DNA of 64,000 nt, taken from contig NZ_JARBUY010000002.1 in NCBI RefSeq assembly GCF_028882255.1, forward strand, positions 260,342-324,341. Direction: 5' to 3'. Each line of letters starts with the position of its first letter. Position 1 is the first letter of the stretch. The translations under genes were made by a program, and so were the position numbers. The DNA is from Maribacter polysaccharolyticus (lineage in GTDB: Bacteria > Bacteroidota > Bacteroidia > Flavobacteriales > Flavobacteriaceae). Below, one piece after another: positions 27,663 to 37,020 of the stretch. The notes below the pieces were generated by a model. It searched no databases and had not been told where the DNA came from. It saw only the letters and a list, made by a program, of their open reading frames with translations.

Positions 27663-29708
27663 ATGAAGAGAATGAGTTTGCTCAAATATGCATCAGCCTT
27701 GGTCATTGTACTGGGTATAGGATGTAAAGGCGAAACTGAACAAAAAACTGAACAAAAAGCACTCATTTCTGGGGTTTATAAGGAGTTTATGGATACAACG
27801 ATCAAACCCGGCGATGATTTCAATTCCTACGTGAATGGAGGTTGGCTAAAAACCGCGGAAATACCTGCGGACAAGTCTACTTACGGGGCTTTCAATATTT
27901 TAAACGATCAATCCGAAGAAAATGTAAAAGCCATTATCGAAGAATCGGCCGAAGGGGATTTTGAAGTAGGTTCCGATGAGCAAAAGGTAGGGGATTTGTA
28001 TGCCTCCTATATGAATTTGGAGATGCGTAACAAAGTGGGCGTAGCACCTTTGAAAGCCGAGTTCGATAAAATCGATGCCATAAAGAACTACGATGATTTG
28101 GCCACTTACTTTGCGTACGCCAACAAGTACCGCTATACTGTTCCGTTAGGGTTGTTTGTTTATCAAGATTTCAAGGACCCTACGCAATATGCGGTTTATA
28201 CAAGGCAATCAGGCTTGGGTTTACCAGACCGTGAATATTATTTGAAAGATGATGCGAGGACTGAGGAAATACGCGAAAAATATGTTGGGCATATTGAGAA
28301 GATGTATGGTTTGGCCGGACTTGAACATGGCAAGGATGCCGCAGGTGTTGTCATGGCCTTGGAAACAAAAATCGCAAAAGAACATTTGCCAAAAGAGAAA
28401 ACAAGGGACTTGGTCAGCTTGTATAATATGTTACCCGTAGATACCTTGTCGAATATAATGCCAAGATTCAACTGGGATAATTACCTTAGTGAGGCCGGAT
28501 TAAAAGATCAGAAAAAACTCGGGACACTAATGCTCGATTATTCAAAAACCCTGGATGGTATTATTGCCTCCACGGACCTCGACACCTGGAAAACATACTT
28601 GAAATGGGGAGTTATAGATGCCAATGCATCCCGTTTGAATGAAGCAATGAGTGATCAAAATTGGTCCTTTTTCAGCAAAGAACTAAGGGGGACAAAAGAA
28701 CAACGTCCACTATGGAGAAGGGGTGTTACGGTAGTTAACCGTACCCTTGGGGAAGTTGTAGGTAAGGTCTACGTAAAAAAGCATTTTCCGCCAGAGGCCA
28801 AAGAACGTATGGAGGTATTGGTCGACAATTTGTTGAAAGCGTATGAAGTGAGTATCAAGGATTTGGATTGGATGGGTGAGGATACCAAAAAAGAAGCCTT
28901 GGAAAAGTTAAGTAAGTTCACACCTAAAATCGGTTATCCGGACAAATGGAAGGAATATGATCTGGAAATCAAAGCGGATGATCTCTTCGGAAACCTAAGA
29001 CGTTCCGATCTCATGGAATTTAAAAGGAACTTGGCCAAATTAGGACAGCCCATCGATAAGACAGAATGGGCGATAACCCCCCAAACCGTGAACGCTTATT
29101 ACAAACCCACCATGAATGAGATTGTTTTTCCGGCAGCTATTTTACAACCACCGTTTTTTAACATGGATGCCGATGATGCCGTAAATTATGGCGCTATCGG
29201 AGCCGTTATCGGACATGAGATCGGTCACGGATTCGATGATAAGGGAAGTACTTTTGATGGGGACGGTGCGATGCGAAATTGGTGGACCGATGCCGATAAA
29301 GAAGAGTTTAAAAAACGGACAGATGCCTTGGTGCAACAGTACAATGGCTATGAGGTCTTGCCGGGGTTATATGTAAATGGCGAATTTACCCTAGGGGAGA
29401 ATATCGGGGATTTGGGCGGTTTAAGTATCGGTCTAAAGGCTTATAAAATGTCCTTGAATGGAAAGGAAGCCCCCGAAATGGATGGCTTTACCGGAGAACA
29501 ACGGGTATTTTTGGGCTATGCACAAGTATGGCGTAAAATGGCCAGGGACGAAGCATTAAGGGTGCAGGTAAACACAAATCCACATTCCCCATCTATGTTC
29601 AGGGTAAATGGGATTGTTCGCAATGTTCCGGATTTTTATTCGGCCTTTAATGTACAGGAATCGGATTCTTTATATTTGGCACCGGAGAACAGGGTAAAAA
29701 TTTGGTAA
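27663..29708 (+). CDS. M13-family (neprilysin/PepO-type) metallopeptidase lipoprotein
   Basis: The 681-residue protein is an M13 endopeptidase. It has a lipoprotein signal (lipobox VLGIGC, Cys at about residue 21), an N-terminal M13 domain (FMDTTIKPGDDFNSYVNGGWL), NAYYKPTMNEIVFPAAILQPPFF, the zinc motif HEIGH (residues 518-522) and the third ligand in ENIGDLGG (Glu579). M13 enzymes cut short peptides outside the inner membrane. The gene is flanked by terminators on both sides and is probably monocistronic; a TACTTTG box lies at 27619-27625. Confidence 0.95.
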   Translation: MKRMSLLKYASALVIVLGIGCKGETEQKTEQKALISGVYKEFMDTTIKPGDDFNSYVNGGWLKTAEIPADKSTYGAFNILNDQSEENVKAIIEESAEGDFEVGSDEQKVGDLYASYMNLEMRNKVGVAPLKAEFDKIDAIKNYDDLATYFAYANKYRYTVPLGLFVYQDFKDPTQYAVYTRQSGLGLPDREYYLKDDARTEEIREKYVGHIEKMYGLAGLEHGKDAAGVVMALETKIAKEHLPKEKTRDLVSLYNMLPVDTLSNIMPRFNWDNYLSEAGLKDQKKLGTLMLDYSKTLDGIIASTDLDTWKTYLKWGVIDANASRLNEAMSDQNWSFFSKELRGTKEQRPLWRRGVTVVNRTLGEVVGKVYVKKHFPPEAKERMEVLVDNLLKAYEVSIKDLDWMGEDTKKEALEKLSKFTPKIGYPDKWKEYDLEIKADDLFGNLRRSDLMEFKRNLAKLGQPIDKTEWAITPQTVNAYYKPTMNEIVFPAAILQPPFFNMDADDAVNYGAIGAVIGHEIGHGFDDKGSTFDGDGAMRNWWTDADKEEFKKRTDALVQQYNGYEVLPGLYVNGEFTLGENIGDLGGLSIGLKAYKMSLNGKEAPEMDGFTGEQRVFLGYAQVWRKMARDEALRVQVNTNPHSPSMFRVNGIVRNVPDFYSAFNVQESDSLYLAPENRVKIW

Positions 29709-29731
29709 CATCCTAACGGAAAATTTTACGG

Positions 29732-29764
29732 AAAACCCCAATTGAAAAGATTGGGGTTTTTTAA
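29732..29764 (+). terminator. Rho-independent terminator after the M13 peptidase
   Basis: AAAACCCCAAT at 29732-29742 pairs with ATTGGGGTTTT at 29750-29760 and T continues briefly. The arms are A/T-flanked on both sides, so it may also serve the convergent small lipoprotein gene, whose stop lies at 29761. Confidence 0.88.
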
Positions 29765-29907
29765 TTTACCGGTTGGGGTTTTACAGCTATTGCGGCCGTG
29801 CTGTCGACGGGCGTAAGCAGATCCAGATCGTTGCTGTCATCATATTCACAACTGCCCATTCCGATGATGCCTGTCAACACCATCACTACAATCAATATTT
29901 TTTTCAT
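29761..29907 (-). CDS. 48-residue lipoprotein of unknown function
   Basis: This short gene reads MKKILIVVMVLTGIIGMGSC, a complete lipoprotein signal with lipobox GMGSC, followed by a 28-residue tail rich in Asp (EYDDSNDLDLLTPVDS) and ending QPVN. The signal peptide with its positively charged start and Cys at residue 20 makes chance unlikely. It is convergent with the M13 peptidase and shares its terminator. The tail is too short for an enzyme; it may be a small envelope peptide. I do not recognise a family. Confidence 0.68.
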   Translation of the reverse strand: MKKILIVVMVLTGIIGMGSCEYDDSNDLDLLTPVDSTAAIAVKPQPVN

Positions 29908-30048
29908 ATCCAGTACTATTAGTAGGGGTGATTACCGAGGTTATGCCATTCGATAACGTAAAAATCTAGGATTTGTTACCTCCTTTTGAAAGAAGGGTTG
30001 ATTGGTTGGGGGTAAATCAGTACCTTTTGTTGAAAATCAACCTGAATT

Positions 30049-31779
30049 ATGAAAAAATCAATGTTCTTCCCCTTTATCTTGCTCCTTTGCCTAACGGGAT
30101 GTGGACCGGGTTCAAAAAGTACGAGCCAAATTTCGGTATCCTTCGCAGAAACCGTAAACACCGATAAATTGGATGGCCGATTATTACTGATGCTTTCGAG
30201 TAACAATGAAAAAGAACCCCGTTTTCAGATCAATGACGGACTCGATACCCAATTGATCTTTGGAATGAATGTAGCTGGGATGACCGCCGGGGAGAACGTC
30301 GTCTTCGACGATGCCGTATTCGGGTATCCTTATGCGAGTTTGGCCAATGTACCTCCAGGGGAATATCAAGTACAGGCCTTGCTCCATGTCTATGAGACCT
30401 TTGATTTATCGACAGGCCATACGGTTAAGTTACCGATGGATAATGGTGAAGGACAAAAATGGAACAGATCTCCGGGTAATTTGTATAGTAAACCTTTTAA
30501 GATCACGGTTACGGAAGCGGGTGTCAAAGATGTAAATGTGGTCATGGATGAAATTATTCCGCCAATTGAAGAACCCGTGGATACGGAGTGGATAAAACAT
30601 ATTAAGGTAAAATCTGAAAAGTTATCGGAATTCTGGGGTAGGGACATGTATTTGGGCGCCCATGTATTGCTGCCCAAAGGCTTTAATGAGCATCCTGAGG
30701 CCCAATACCCCCTAATGGTCTTCCATGGTCATTTTCCGTCCGATTTTGGGGGATTTAGCACGAGCCCCCCGGATCCGAACATGAAACCGGAATATTCCGG
30801 GCGTTTTGATATGGAGGGCTATAATATTGTCCAAGCACAGGAATCCTACGATTTTTACAAGCGATGGAATGAACCTGATTTTCCTCGTTTCTTGATTATC
30901 CAAATACAGCACCCAACCCCTTATTATGATGATTCGTACGCAGTGAATTCTGCCAGTCAGGGTCCTTATGGCGATGCCATTACCTATGAGCTGATTCCCG
31001 AAATCGAAAAACAATTCCGTGGCATCGGGGAAGGTTGGTCCCGATTTTTATATGGGGGCTCTACAGGGGGGTGGGAAGCCCTGGCGGTACAGGTTAAATA
31101 TCCCAATGAATATAATGGTTGTTTTGCCGCTTGCCCAGATCCCATCGATTTTAGGGCCTATTGCCTAACGAATATCTATGAAGATGACAATGCGTATTAC
31201 TACGACAGTGAACATAAGAAGTTGGAAGTACCTTCACATAGGGACTATTTAGGGCAAATCACATCCACACAGCGTCAAGGGAATCATTTGGAATTGGTCC
31301 TGGGCGATAAATCCAGATCGGGACAGCAATGGGACATTTGGGAGGCTACCTATTCACCCCAAGGGGATGATGGGTATCCTGTTCGGATTTGGGATAAAAT
31401 GACCGGGGATATCGATCATAAAGTGGCCGAATATTGGAAAGAGAACTATGATCTCAGGTATATATTGGAGCGGGATTGGGATAAATTGGGCGACGATCTG
31501 AAAGGAAAGATCCATATTTATTGTGGTGACATGGATAATTACTATCTTAATAATGCCGTGTATCTTATGGAAGATTTTCTCGAAAGTACAACAGAGCCCT
31601 ATTATGGAGGTGAAGTGGCCTATGGGGATAGGGCGGAACACTGTTGGAACGGTGACCCCGATCAGCCCAATGCCATAAGTCGTATGCGATATAATACCAT
31701 GTATGTTCCAAAAATCATGAAACGAATTGCTGAAAGTGCACCCAAAGGGGCCGATTTAAAAAGTTGGCGGTATCAATAG
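30049..31779 (+). CDS. Alpha/beta-hydrolase-fold esterase-like lipoprotein
   Basis: The 576-residue protein has a lipoprotein signal (LCLTGC, Cys about residue 18), an N-terminal beta domain (about 25-175), and a C-terminal esterase-like domain. That domain has a nucleophile elbow GGSTGGW and a possible Asp in IYCGDMDNYYLNN and His in RAEHCWNGD, giving a complete triad. It resembles the esterase-D/enterochelin-esterase type, acting outside the inner membrane on an ester not evident from sequence. The DUF2306 gene follows after 3 bases, so they are probably co-transcribed. Confidence 0.78.
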   Translation: MKKSMFFPFILLLCLTGCGPGSKSTSQISVSFAETVNTDKLDGRLLLMLSSNNEKEPRFQINDGLDTQLIFGMNVAGMTAGENVVFDDAVFGYPYASLANVPPGEYQVQALLHVYETFDLSTGHTVKLPMDNGEGQKWNRSPGNLYSKPFKITVTEAGVKDVNVVMDEIIPPIEEPVDTEWIKHIKVKSEKLSEFWGRDMYLGAHVLLPKGFNEHPEAQYPLMVFHGHFPSDFGGFSTSPPDPNMKPEYSGRFDMEGYNIVQAQESYDFYKRWNEPDFPRFLIIQIQHPTPYYDDSYAVNSASQGPYGDAITYELIPEIEKQFRGIGEGWSRFLYGGSTGGWEALAVQVKYPNEYNGCFAACPDPIDFRAYCLTNIYEDDNAYYYDSEHKKLEVPSHRDYLGQITSTQRQGNHLELVLGDKSRSGQQWDIWEATYSPQGDDGYPVRIWDKMTGDIDHKVAEYWKENYDLRYILERDWDKLGDDLKGKIHIYCGDMDNYYLNNAVYLMEDFLESTTEPYYGGEVAYGDRAEHCWNGDPDQPNAISRMRYNTMYVPKIMKRIAESAPKGADLKSWRYQ

Positions 31780-31782
31780 CTT

Positions 31783-32406
31783 ATGAAAAATACAACGAAT
31801 ATCGTGGCATGGATTGTTCTCGGGGTTTCGGCCGTGAGTATCGGGTTGTACCCTTTGCTGTATTTTGTTGTAGGTAGGGAGTTCGGTATTTTACCCTCCA
31901 AAGGAGAGCAATTGTTGGACAATGCGTTCTGGAACATAGGGTTTTATGGGCATATTGTTTTTGGGGGTGTGGCCTTGCTCATAGGATGGGTGCAATTCAG
32001 TGAAAAGATAAGGAATACCTATATAAAATTGCATAAGGGTATCGGCAAGCTATATGTTATTTCCGTTTTGATCAGTGCGGTGTGTGGAGGTTATATAGCA
32101 TTCTTTGCGACAGGGGGGATAGTGAGTACCATAGGTTTTGCCAGTTTGGCACTTATTTGGCTTTTTTACACCTTAAGAGGGTACCTTGCCGTACGTAATA
32201 AGGATTTATCTTTGCATAAAGGATTTATGATTTATAGTTATGCAGCCACCTTTGCCGCTGTTACCCTACGCATTTGGTTGCCCATTTTACATATTTTGTT
32301 CGATGACCATATTGTAGCCTATCGAATAGTGTCCTGGTTGTGTTGGGTGCCGAATATCGTGTTCGCTTTTTTCTGGGTCAGGAAACGTGGATTGGTCATT
32401 GGGTAA
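31783..32406 (+). CDS. DUF2306 multi-pass membrane protein
   Basis: The 207-residue protein has about six hydrophobic helices and the DUF2306 pattern: GHIVFGGVALLIGWVQF near residue 55, LHKGIGKLYVISVL near 85, and LHKGFMIYSYAATFAAVTLR near 145, each with a conserved His. The His residues in membrane helices suggest a heme or quinone site, but the function is unknown. It starts three bases after the esterase stop. Confidence 0.82.
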   Translation: MKNTTNIVAWIVLGVSAVSIGLYPLLYFVVGREFGILPSKGEQLLDNAFWNIGFYGHIVFGGVALLIGWVQFSEKIRNTYIKLHKGIGKLYVISVLISAVCGGYIAFFATGGIVSTIGFASLALIWLFYTLRGYLAVRNKDLSLHKGFMIYSYAATFAAVTLRIWLPILHILFDDHIVAYRIVSWLCWVPNIVFAFFWVRKRGLVIG

Positions 32407-32524
32407 ATTAGCAGGCAATCATTCGCTTTTTGGCGTTGGTCGCCATTAAACGCTTTAAAGGGCTTTTGTTGTCAGGGGTGTTGCAATTTGTGTCACGGGG
32501 GTCCATTCATTTTAATATTATAGC

Positions 32525-32713
32525 ATGAACAAGAAAAAATTATTGGTACAGGTAGTTGCGGCAATCCTATTGTACGTCGTTATTTCCCTGATATTGGAAA
32601 AAGAATACTCACAGGCCACTGTCGTAAGGGAAATCCTGGAGGGGGTCGTTTTTGGACTTTTGTATGGGGTGTTTATTTGGTTCCGCGAAAAGTACAGGAA
32701 TAAAAAGGGATGA
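32525..32713 (+). CDS. Small two-helix membrane protein of unknown function
   Basis: The 62-residue product has a basic start (MNKKKLL), a hydrophobic helix (VVAAILLYVVISLILE), a short polar loop, a second helix (GVVFGLLYGVFIWF) and a basic tail (REKYRNKKG), which is a clean double-span topology. It is 118 bases after the DUF2306 gene in the same direction and convergent with the VOC gene. No family recognised. Confidence 0.65.
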   Translation: MNKKKLLVQVVAAILLYVVISLILEKEYSQATVVREILEGVVFGLLYGVFIWFREKYRNKKG

Positions 32714-32778
32714 TTGTTCCAGGCCCGATTTTTTCGGTCAAATCACCGAATCCGATTGTTTAACGTTGTACCCGGTGG

Positions 32779-33222
32779 TTATTTGGCAAATAGCTGCCCC
32801 ATGTCCTTAAAAGCCTTGAACTCCAAGGCATTCCCGGCCGGGTCTAAAAAGAACATCGTAGCTTGCTCCCCCACCAAACCTTTAAAGCGAATATAGGGTT
32901 CAATGATGAAATTCACGCCCTTTGATTTCAAATCGTCCGAAAAGGTTTCAAAAACGTCCCAAGGTAAGACCACGCCATAATGGGGTACGGGAACGTCTTT
33001 ACCGTCCACAGGGTTCGTATGTAGCCCTTCATCCGTTTTGCCTGTCGGTGAGGCGGGTTTTGGTTTGTAATGGATCACCAATTGATGTCCGAATAAATTG
33101 AAATCTACCCAATGGTCACTACTACGGCCTTCTTCGCAGTTCAAGGTTTCCCGATAAAACTTACGGCATTCCGCTAAATTATGAACCGGAATGGCAATGT
33201 GGAAAGGAGTTATTTGTTGCAT
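32779..33222 (-). CDS. VOC-family (glyoxalase/bleomycin-resistance fold) protein
   Basis: The 147-residue product has two beta-alpha-beta-beta-beta halves: [20 protein letters not shown] at the N-terminus with a metal-ligand His, and [18 protein letters not shown] plus [17 protein letters not shown] at the C-terminus with the usual Glu ligand. VOC proteins include dioxygenases, isomerases and resistance proteins, and this one cannot be assigned more closely. It stands alone on the minus strand. Confidence 0.88.
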   Translation of the reverse strand: MQQITPFHIAIPVHNLAECRKFYRETLNCEEGRSSDHWVDFNLFGHQLVIHYKPKPASPTGKTDEGLHTNPVDGKDVPVPHYGVVLPWDVFETFSDDLKSKGVNFIIEPYIRFKGLVGEQATMFFLDPAGNALEFKAFKDMGQLFAK

Positions 33223-33337
33223 ATATAAAAGTTGTTGTCCGATGGATGGCCTTTTTGGGTGTATTGAATAGGGTGTCGATCCGTTAGGAACTGCCTGATG
33301 TCAAAAAAGCTCTTGCCGAATTAAAATTACCGTTTTC

Positions 33338-34177
33338 CTATGAATTTAGAAAATCCATTATATGAATGTTCACCTGATCCTGATGCATCGAATGCCCTAG
33401 GCCTTGTGTGATATAAAATTCACTGTTTTTCCATTTGGCATGTACTTTTTCCGAAGCGATAAAAGGTGCTATGGGGTCTTCCCTGTCATGTATGACCAGC
33501 CCCTTCTTGGATAAATGGCCTTTAAATTTCGAAGTTGAGAATTCTTTGATCCCAAATCCGTAGTTTTCCCTTAGGTAATCATCCAACCCCTTAAGGACTT
33601 TATCATTGAAACGCAACAGTCTTTGGTAATGGAGCATTACATCCGTCAAATCCGAAGGGGCCCCTATGGTAATGATCTTCTCAATGGCTTCGTTGGGATA
33701 TTTTTCCTGGTGGTACAATGTGGTCATTCCGCCCATTGAATGTCCGATAACGAACTTAGGTTTGAACTGGTCGACAACAGCTTGGGTGCATTCGGTATAT
33801 AAGGGAACATTCAAAATTTCCCCCGTGGAATATCCTTGGGCGGGGGCGTCAAAAGCTATGATGTTATAGTCTTCTTTTTTCAAATAGCCCACCAAGTTCC
33901 TCCAACGATAAACATTGCTTTCCCATCCGTGGATAAGCAGTACGGTTTCCTTGCTGCCTTTCCAATGATAGGTTTGTAGTTCCAAACCATTTGTTTTTAC
34001 CCTGATGCCTTTCGCTTCATTCAAAAATCCTTGTTGTTCTGAGCGTACGCTGCCTTTTCGGGGCGTGCAAAAAAGCATAAAGGCTTTTTCCGCGGCTTTT
34101 TTCTTGGATACCAAGGAAAGGGAATTGAAATATGCCCCATAAAAAAGGGGAAGATATGTGTTTAGATATTTGCGCAT
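33338..34177 (-). CDS. Alpha/beta hydrolase
   Basis: The 279-residue protein shows the hydrolase landmarks: oxyanion region VLLIHGWESNVYRWRN, FDAPAQGYS, nucleophile elbow GHSMGG, an acid in IHDREDPIAP and a late His in GLGHSMHQD. It has no clear signal peptide, and the first 55 residues form a helical cap-like region. The substrate is unknown. It is followed by a short gap and then, upstream, the lipoprotein and DUF853 genes in the same direction. Confidence 0.9.
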   Translation of the reverse strand: MRKYLNTYLPLFYGAYFNSLSLVSKKKAAEKAFMLFCTPRKGSVRSEQQGFLNEAKGIRVKTNGLELQTYHWKGSKETVLLIHGWESNVYRWRNLVGYLKKEDYNIIAFDAPAQGYSTGEILNVPLYTECTQAVVDQFKPKFVIGHSMGGMTTLYHQEKYPNEAIEKIITIGAPSDLTDVMLHYQRLLRFNDKVLKGLDDYLRENYGFGIKEFSTSKFKGHLSKKGLVIHDREDPIAPFIASEKVHAKWKNSEFYITQGLGHSMHQDQVNIHIMDFLNS

Positions 34178-34236
34178 TGTTTCTTTGGGGGGTTGATGTT
34201 TCCGTTAACGGCAAAATAGGAAGGGGTTTATAGCGA

Positions 34237-34791
34237 TTATTCCCACCCGACCATCAAATATTTTATTTTGGCACCGTCGGGAACTTGTACCGCATCAATG
34301 CCTCCGTTTGATACATACCTTAGGCTTTCGGGCAGCTGACTTTTGTCTATGGTGAAATAAATGTCACTGTCCTTAACGAATATGACGATGTTGTTTATCG
34401 AGGTCACTATTTTTTGAATCTCGTAATTTTCAATGATATCCTTAAAAGTACTATTAAGACCGATACCTTTTTCCGTTAAGAATCGAGGGTCGTTTATACG
34501 GATATTCTGTACTTTGGGGATGCTATCGGAACTGGGGGTGATCGTCAGTAAGTGTTTGCCGCCCTTTTCATATATTTTTATGCTTCTGGCGCCTAGGCCC
34601 GAAGCTAATTTCATGGTGTCCCTTACAATCGAATCTTGGTAGAAAATGAGGTCCAAATCCCGGACCAAACTTATTTTTTCCAATTTACCCACACTGTCGT
34701 TGGTGATAAGGAATGAGGTGTCCTTTTCTTTTTTGCACTGTACGCAGAAAACCATGGCACAAATGCCAAAAACAATAAAAAAATTCTTCAT
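34237..34791 (-). CDS. Lipoprotein of unknown function
   Basis: The 184-residue product has a lipoprotein signal (MKNFFIVFGICAMVFCVQC, Cys at residue 19). The mature part is beta-rich with regular spacing of hydrophobic residues (KIYEKGGKHLLTITPS, NIVIFVKDSDIYFTIDKSQL) and one small charged loop. No catalytic motif is visible and no family is recognised. It begins 7 bases after the DUF853 gene and is probably co-transcribed with it. Confidence 0.75.
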   Translation of the reverse strand: MKNFFIVFGICAMVFCVQCKKEKDTSFLITNDSVGKLEKISLVRDLDLIFYQDSIVRDTMKLASGLGARSIKIYEKGGKHLLTITPSSDSIPKVQNIRINDPRFLTEKGIGLNSTFKDIIENYEIQKIVTSINNIVIFVKDSDIYFTIDKSQLPESLRYVSNGGIDAVQVPDGAKIKYLMVGWE

Positions 34792-34798
34792 GTTACTA

Positions 34799-36304
34799 TT
34801 AACGCATTACTTTTTTTAACACTCCTAAAACGCCCCTGATAAAGGTGGCACTGGTCAATACTTTTACTAATGGATTTTGCCTTGTACTGCTTCGGGTGCT
34901 GGTTCTCCTACTTTTAGGTGCTTCCCGCTCTTTTTCGGCTTCTTTTTCGGCCTTTTCTATTTTTTCGTTCAATAGTTCGTAGGCACTCTCCCTATCGATC
35001 GTTTCATTGTATTTTTTTACCAGACCCGAGTTTTCGATTACCTGATCCAATTCTTTCTGGGTCAATATATCCATACGGCTCATCGGGGCCCGTAGCAATG
35101 TTGCGGCCAATGGGGTGGGTCGCCCTTTTTCGTCCAATGCCGAAATCAAAGCCTCTCCGATACCGAGCGATGTCAAGACCTCCTTGGTGTCGTAGTATGC
35201 TGAAATAGGATAATTTTCCGCAGTCAATTTGATGGCTTTTCGGTCTCTCGCGGTAAACGCCCGTAAGGCATGCTGTACTTTTAACCCCAATTGTGCCAAT
35301 ACCTCATTGGGTACATCCGTTGGGTTTTGTGTCACGAAATAGAGGCCAATGCCTTTAGATCGAATCAATTTAACGATGCTTTCAATTTGGTCCATCAAAG
35401 CCTTTGAAGCCTCTTTAAAGATCAAATGGGCCTCATCAATGAAGAGGATCAGTTCCGGTTTGTCACTATCGCCTTGTTCGGGGAAGGTGGCATAGATCTC
35501 TGCCAGAAGGCTCAACATGAAAGTGGAAAACAGTTTAGGGCGATCTTGGATATCCGTTAATCGCAGAATATTGATATACCCCCTGCCTTTTTCATCGATA
35601 CGGGTCAAGTCGTCGACATCAAAAGATTTTTCGCCAAAAAACAGATCGGCACCTTGTTGTTCAAGTTCAATGATCTTTCGTAATATGGCACCGGTTGAAC
35701 TTGTTGAAATTCGACCGTAATCTTTGGTGAATTCCTTCTTGCCGGCCCCTGTGGCGTATTGAAGTACTTTTTTAAAATCCTTTAAATCCAATAGGGGCAA
35801 TTTGTTGTCGTCGCAGTATTTGAATACCACGGCAACGATACCTTCCTGGGTTTCCGATAAATCCAATATCCTGGACAATAGGGTAGGTCCGAATTCTGAA
35901 ACCGTAGCCCGTAATTTGACGCCATCCTGTTCGGAGAGCGAAAGTATTTCCACGGGAAAACTTTTCGCGTCAAAGGGGATACCTATTTTGGCATGGCGCT
36001 CATCTATTTTGGGATGCCCGGGACTCGGTTGGGCGAGACCACTCAGGTCGCCTTTCAAATCCATCAATAAAACGGGTATTCCCTTATCCGATAAATTTTC
36101 TGCAAGTACCTGGAGCGTTTTCGTTTTTCCCGTCCCTGTCGCCCCTGCAATCAAACCATGGCGGTTGAGGGTTTTAAGGGGTACTTTGACAAGGGCATTG
36201 GAAACCGCTTCACCATTGAGCATCGCTGCTCCCATGATAATTGAATCCCCTTTGGTGGCGTATCCTTTTTCGATATGTGCAAAGAATTCGTCTTTGGTAC
36301 TCAT
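34799..36304 (-). CDS. HerA/FtsK-like ATPase, DUF853 family
   Basis: The 501-residue cytosolic protein has Walker A GATGTGKT (residues 54-61), a strand with DLKGDLSGLAQPSPGHP just after, and Walker B ILFIDEAHLIF, with the FVTQNPTDVP sensor region. These match the DUF853/HerA-like helicase family. The C-terminal tail is a Lys/Glu-rich coiled coil (EKIEKAEKEAEKEREAPK) with an Arg/Ser patch. The open frame begins at 36334, but MSTKDEF at 36304 is the more likely start. Its role is unknown; family members are hexameric DNA- or RNA-associated motors. Confidence 0.9.
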   Translation of the reverse strand: MSTKDEFFAHIEKGYATKGDSIIMGAAMLNGEAVSNALVKVPLKTLNRHGLIAGATGTGKTKTLQVLAENLSDKGIPVLLMDLKGDLSGLAQPSPGHPKIDERHAKIGIPFDAKSFPVEILSLSEQDGVKLRATVSEFGPTLLSRILDLSETQEGIVAVVFKYCDDNKLPLLDLKDFKKVLQYATGAGKKEFTKDYGRISTSSTGAILRKIIELEQQGADLFFGEKSFDVDDLTRIDEKGRGYINILRLTDIQDRPKLFSTFMLSLLAEIYATFPEQGDSDKPELILFIDEAHLIFKEASKALMDQIESIVKLIRSKGIGLYFVTQNPTDVPNEVLAQLGLKVQHALRAFTARDRKAIKLTAENYPISAYYDTKEVLTSLGIGEALISALDEKGRPTPLAATLLRAPMSRMDILTQKELDQVIENSGLVKKYNETIDRESAYELLNEKIEKAEKEAEKEREAPKSRRTSTRSSTRQNPLVKVLTSATFIRGVLGVLKKVMR

Positions 36305-36366
36305 AAGGTCTAATTTTTGATAAAAATAGGGCATTTTTAGGCAACAATAAAACGATTGGTAAGTAC

Positions 36367-36374
36367 TATCTTTG
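36367..36374 (+). promoter_or_regulatory. Candidate -7 promoter element ending four bases before queE (TATCTTTG)
   Basis: TATCTTTG is an exact TAnnTTTG and is followed by CCAA and the queE ATG. Transcription would be expected to start at or within a base or two of the ATG, giving a leaderless mRNA. No convincing -33 box is visible. Confidence 0.5.
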
Positions 36375-36378
36375 CCAA

Positions 36379-37011
36379 ATGATGAAAGATGAGGTTTTAG
36401 AATTGGTCAACAAGGGGTTGATGCTTCCGTTAATGGAAGAGTTTTATACGATACAGGGCGAAGGCTTCCATAAAGGAACGGCCGCTTATTTTATTCGTGT
36501 CGGAGGTTGCGATGTAGGTTGCCATTGGTGCGATGTGAAGGAAAGTTGGAATGCCGAAACACATCCGCCCACCGATATTGCCAGTATTGTTGAAAATGCC
36601 GTGTTACATTCCGATACGATTGTCGTGACCGGAGGGGAACCTTTGACTTGGGATATGGGTCCATTGACCAAAGCTTTAAAAGACAAGAAGGTAAAAACCC
36701 ACATCGAGACATCCGGTGCCTATCCGCTAAGTGGTACATGGGACTGGATCTGCCTGTCTCCCAAAAAAAACAAATTGCCTACCGGGGTCATTTATGATAA
36801 GGCCCATGAATTAAAGGTCATTGTGTTCAACAAACACGATTTTATCTTTGCCGAAGAGCAAGCAGCGAAGGTGAATGGGGATTGTATATTGTACCTGCAA
36901 CCGGAATGGAGCGTTCGGGATAAAATGATGCCTTTGATCGTGGATTTTGTGATGAAACATCCAAAATGGAAGGTGTCTTTACAGACCCATAAATATTTGA
37001 ATATTCCGTAA
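36379..37011 (+). CDS. queE: 7-carboxy-7-deazaguanine synthase
   Basis: QueE is a radical-SAM enzyme that ring-contracts 6-carboxytetrahydropterin to 7-carboxy-7-deazaguanine in queuosine synthesis. The 210-residue product has EFYTIQGEGFHKGTAAYFIR, then the cluster motif C44-X3-C48-X2-C51 (CDVGCHWC), VTGGEPLTWD for SAM, and ETSGAYPL. It has the short QueE length without the extra SPASM domain. Two adjacent ATGs (36379, 36382) could start it. It ends convergent with a lipoprotein gene, across a heptamer repeat. Confidence 0.95.
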   Translation: MMKDEVLELVNKGLMLPLMEEFYTIQGEGFHKGTAAYFIRVGGCDVGCHWCDVKESWNAETHPPTDIASIVENAVLHSDTIVVTGGEPLTWDMGPLTKALKDKKVKTHIETSGAYPLSGTWDWICLSPKKNKLPTGVIYDKAHELKVIVFNKHDFIFAEEQAAKVNGDCILYLQPEWSVRDKMMPLIVDFVMKHPKWKVSLQTHKYLNIP

Positions 37012-37020
37012 TTCCTTTTT

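Noticed and set aside
35802-36320. 172-codon frame antisense to the DUF853 gene
   Set aside because: It mirrors the codon pattern of the real ATPase gene on the other strand and has no domain.
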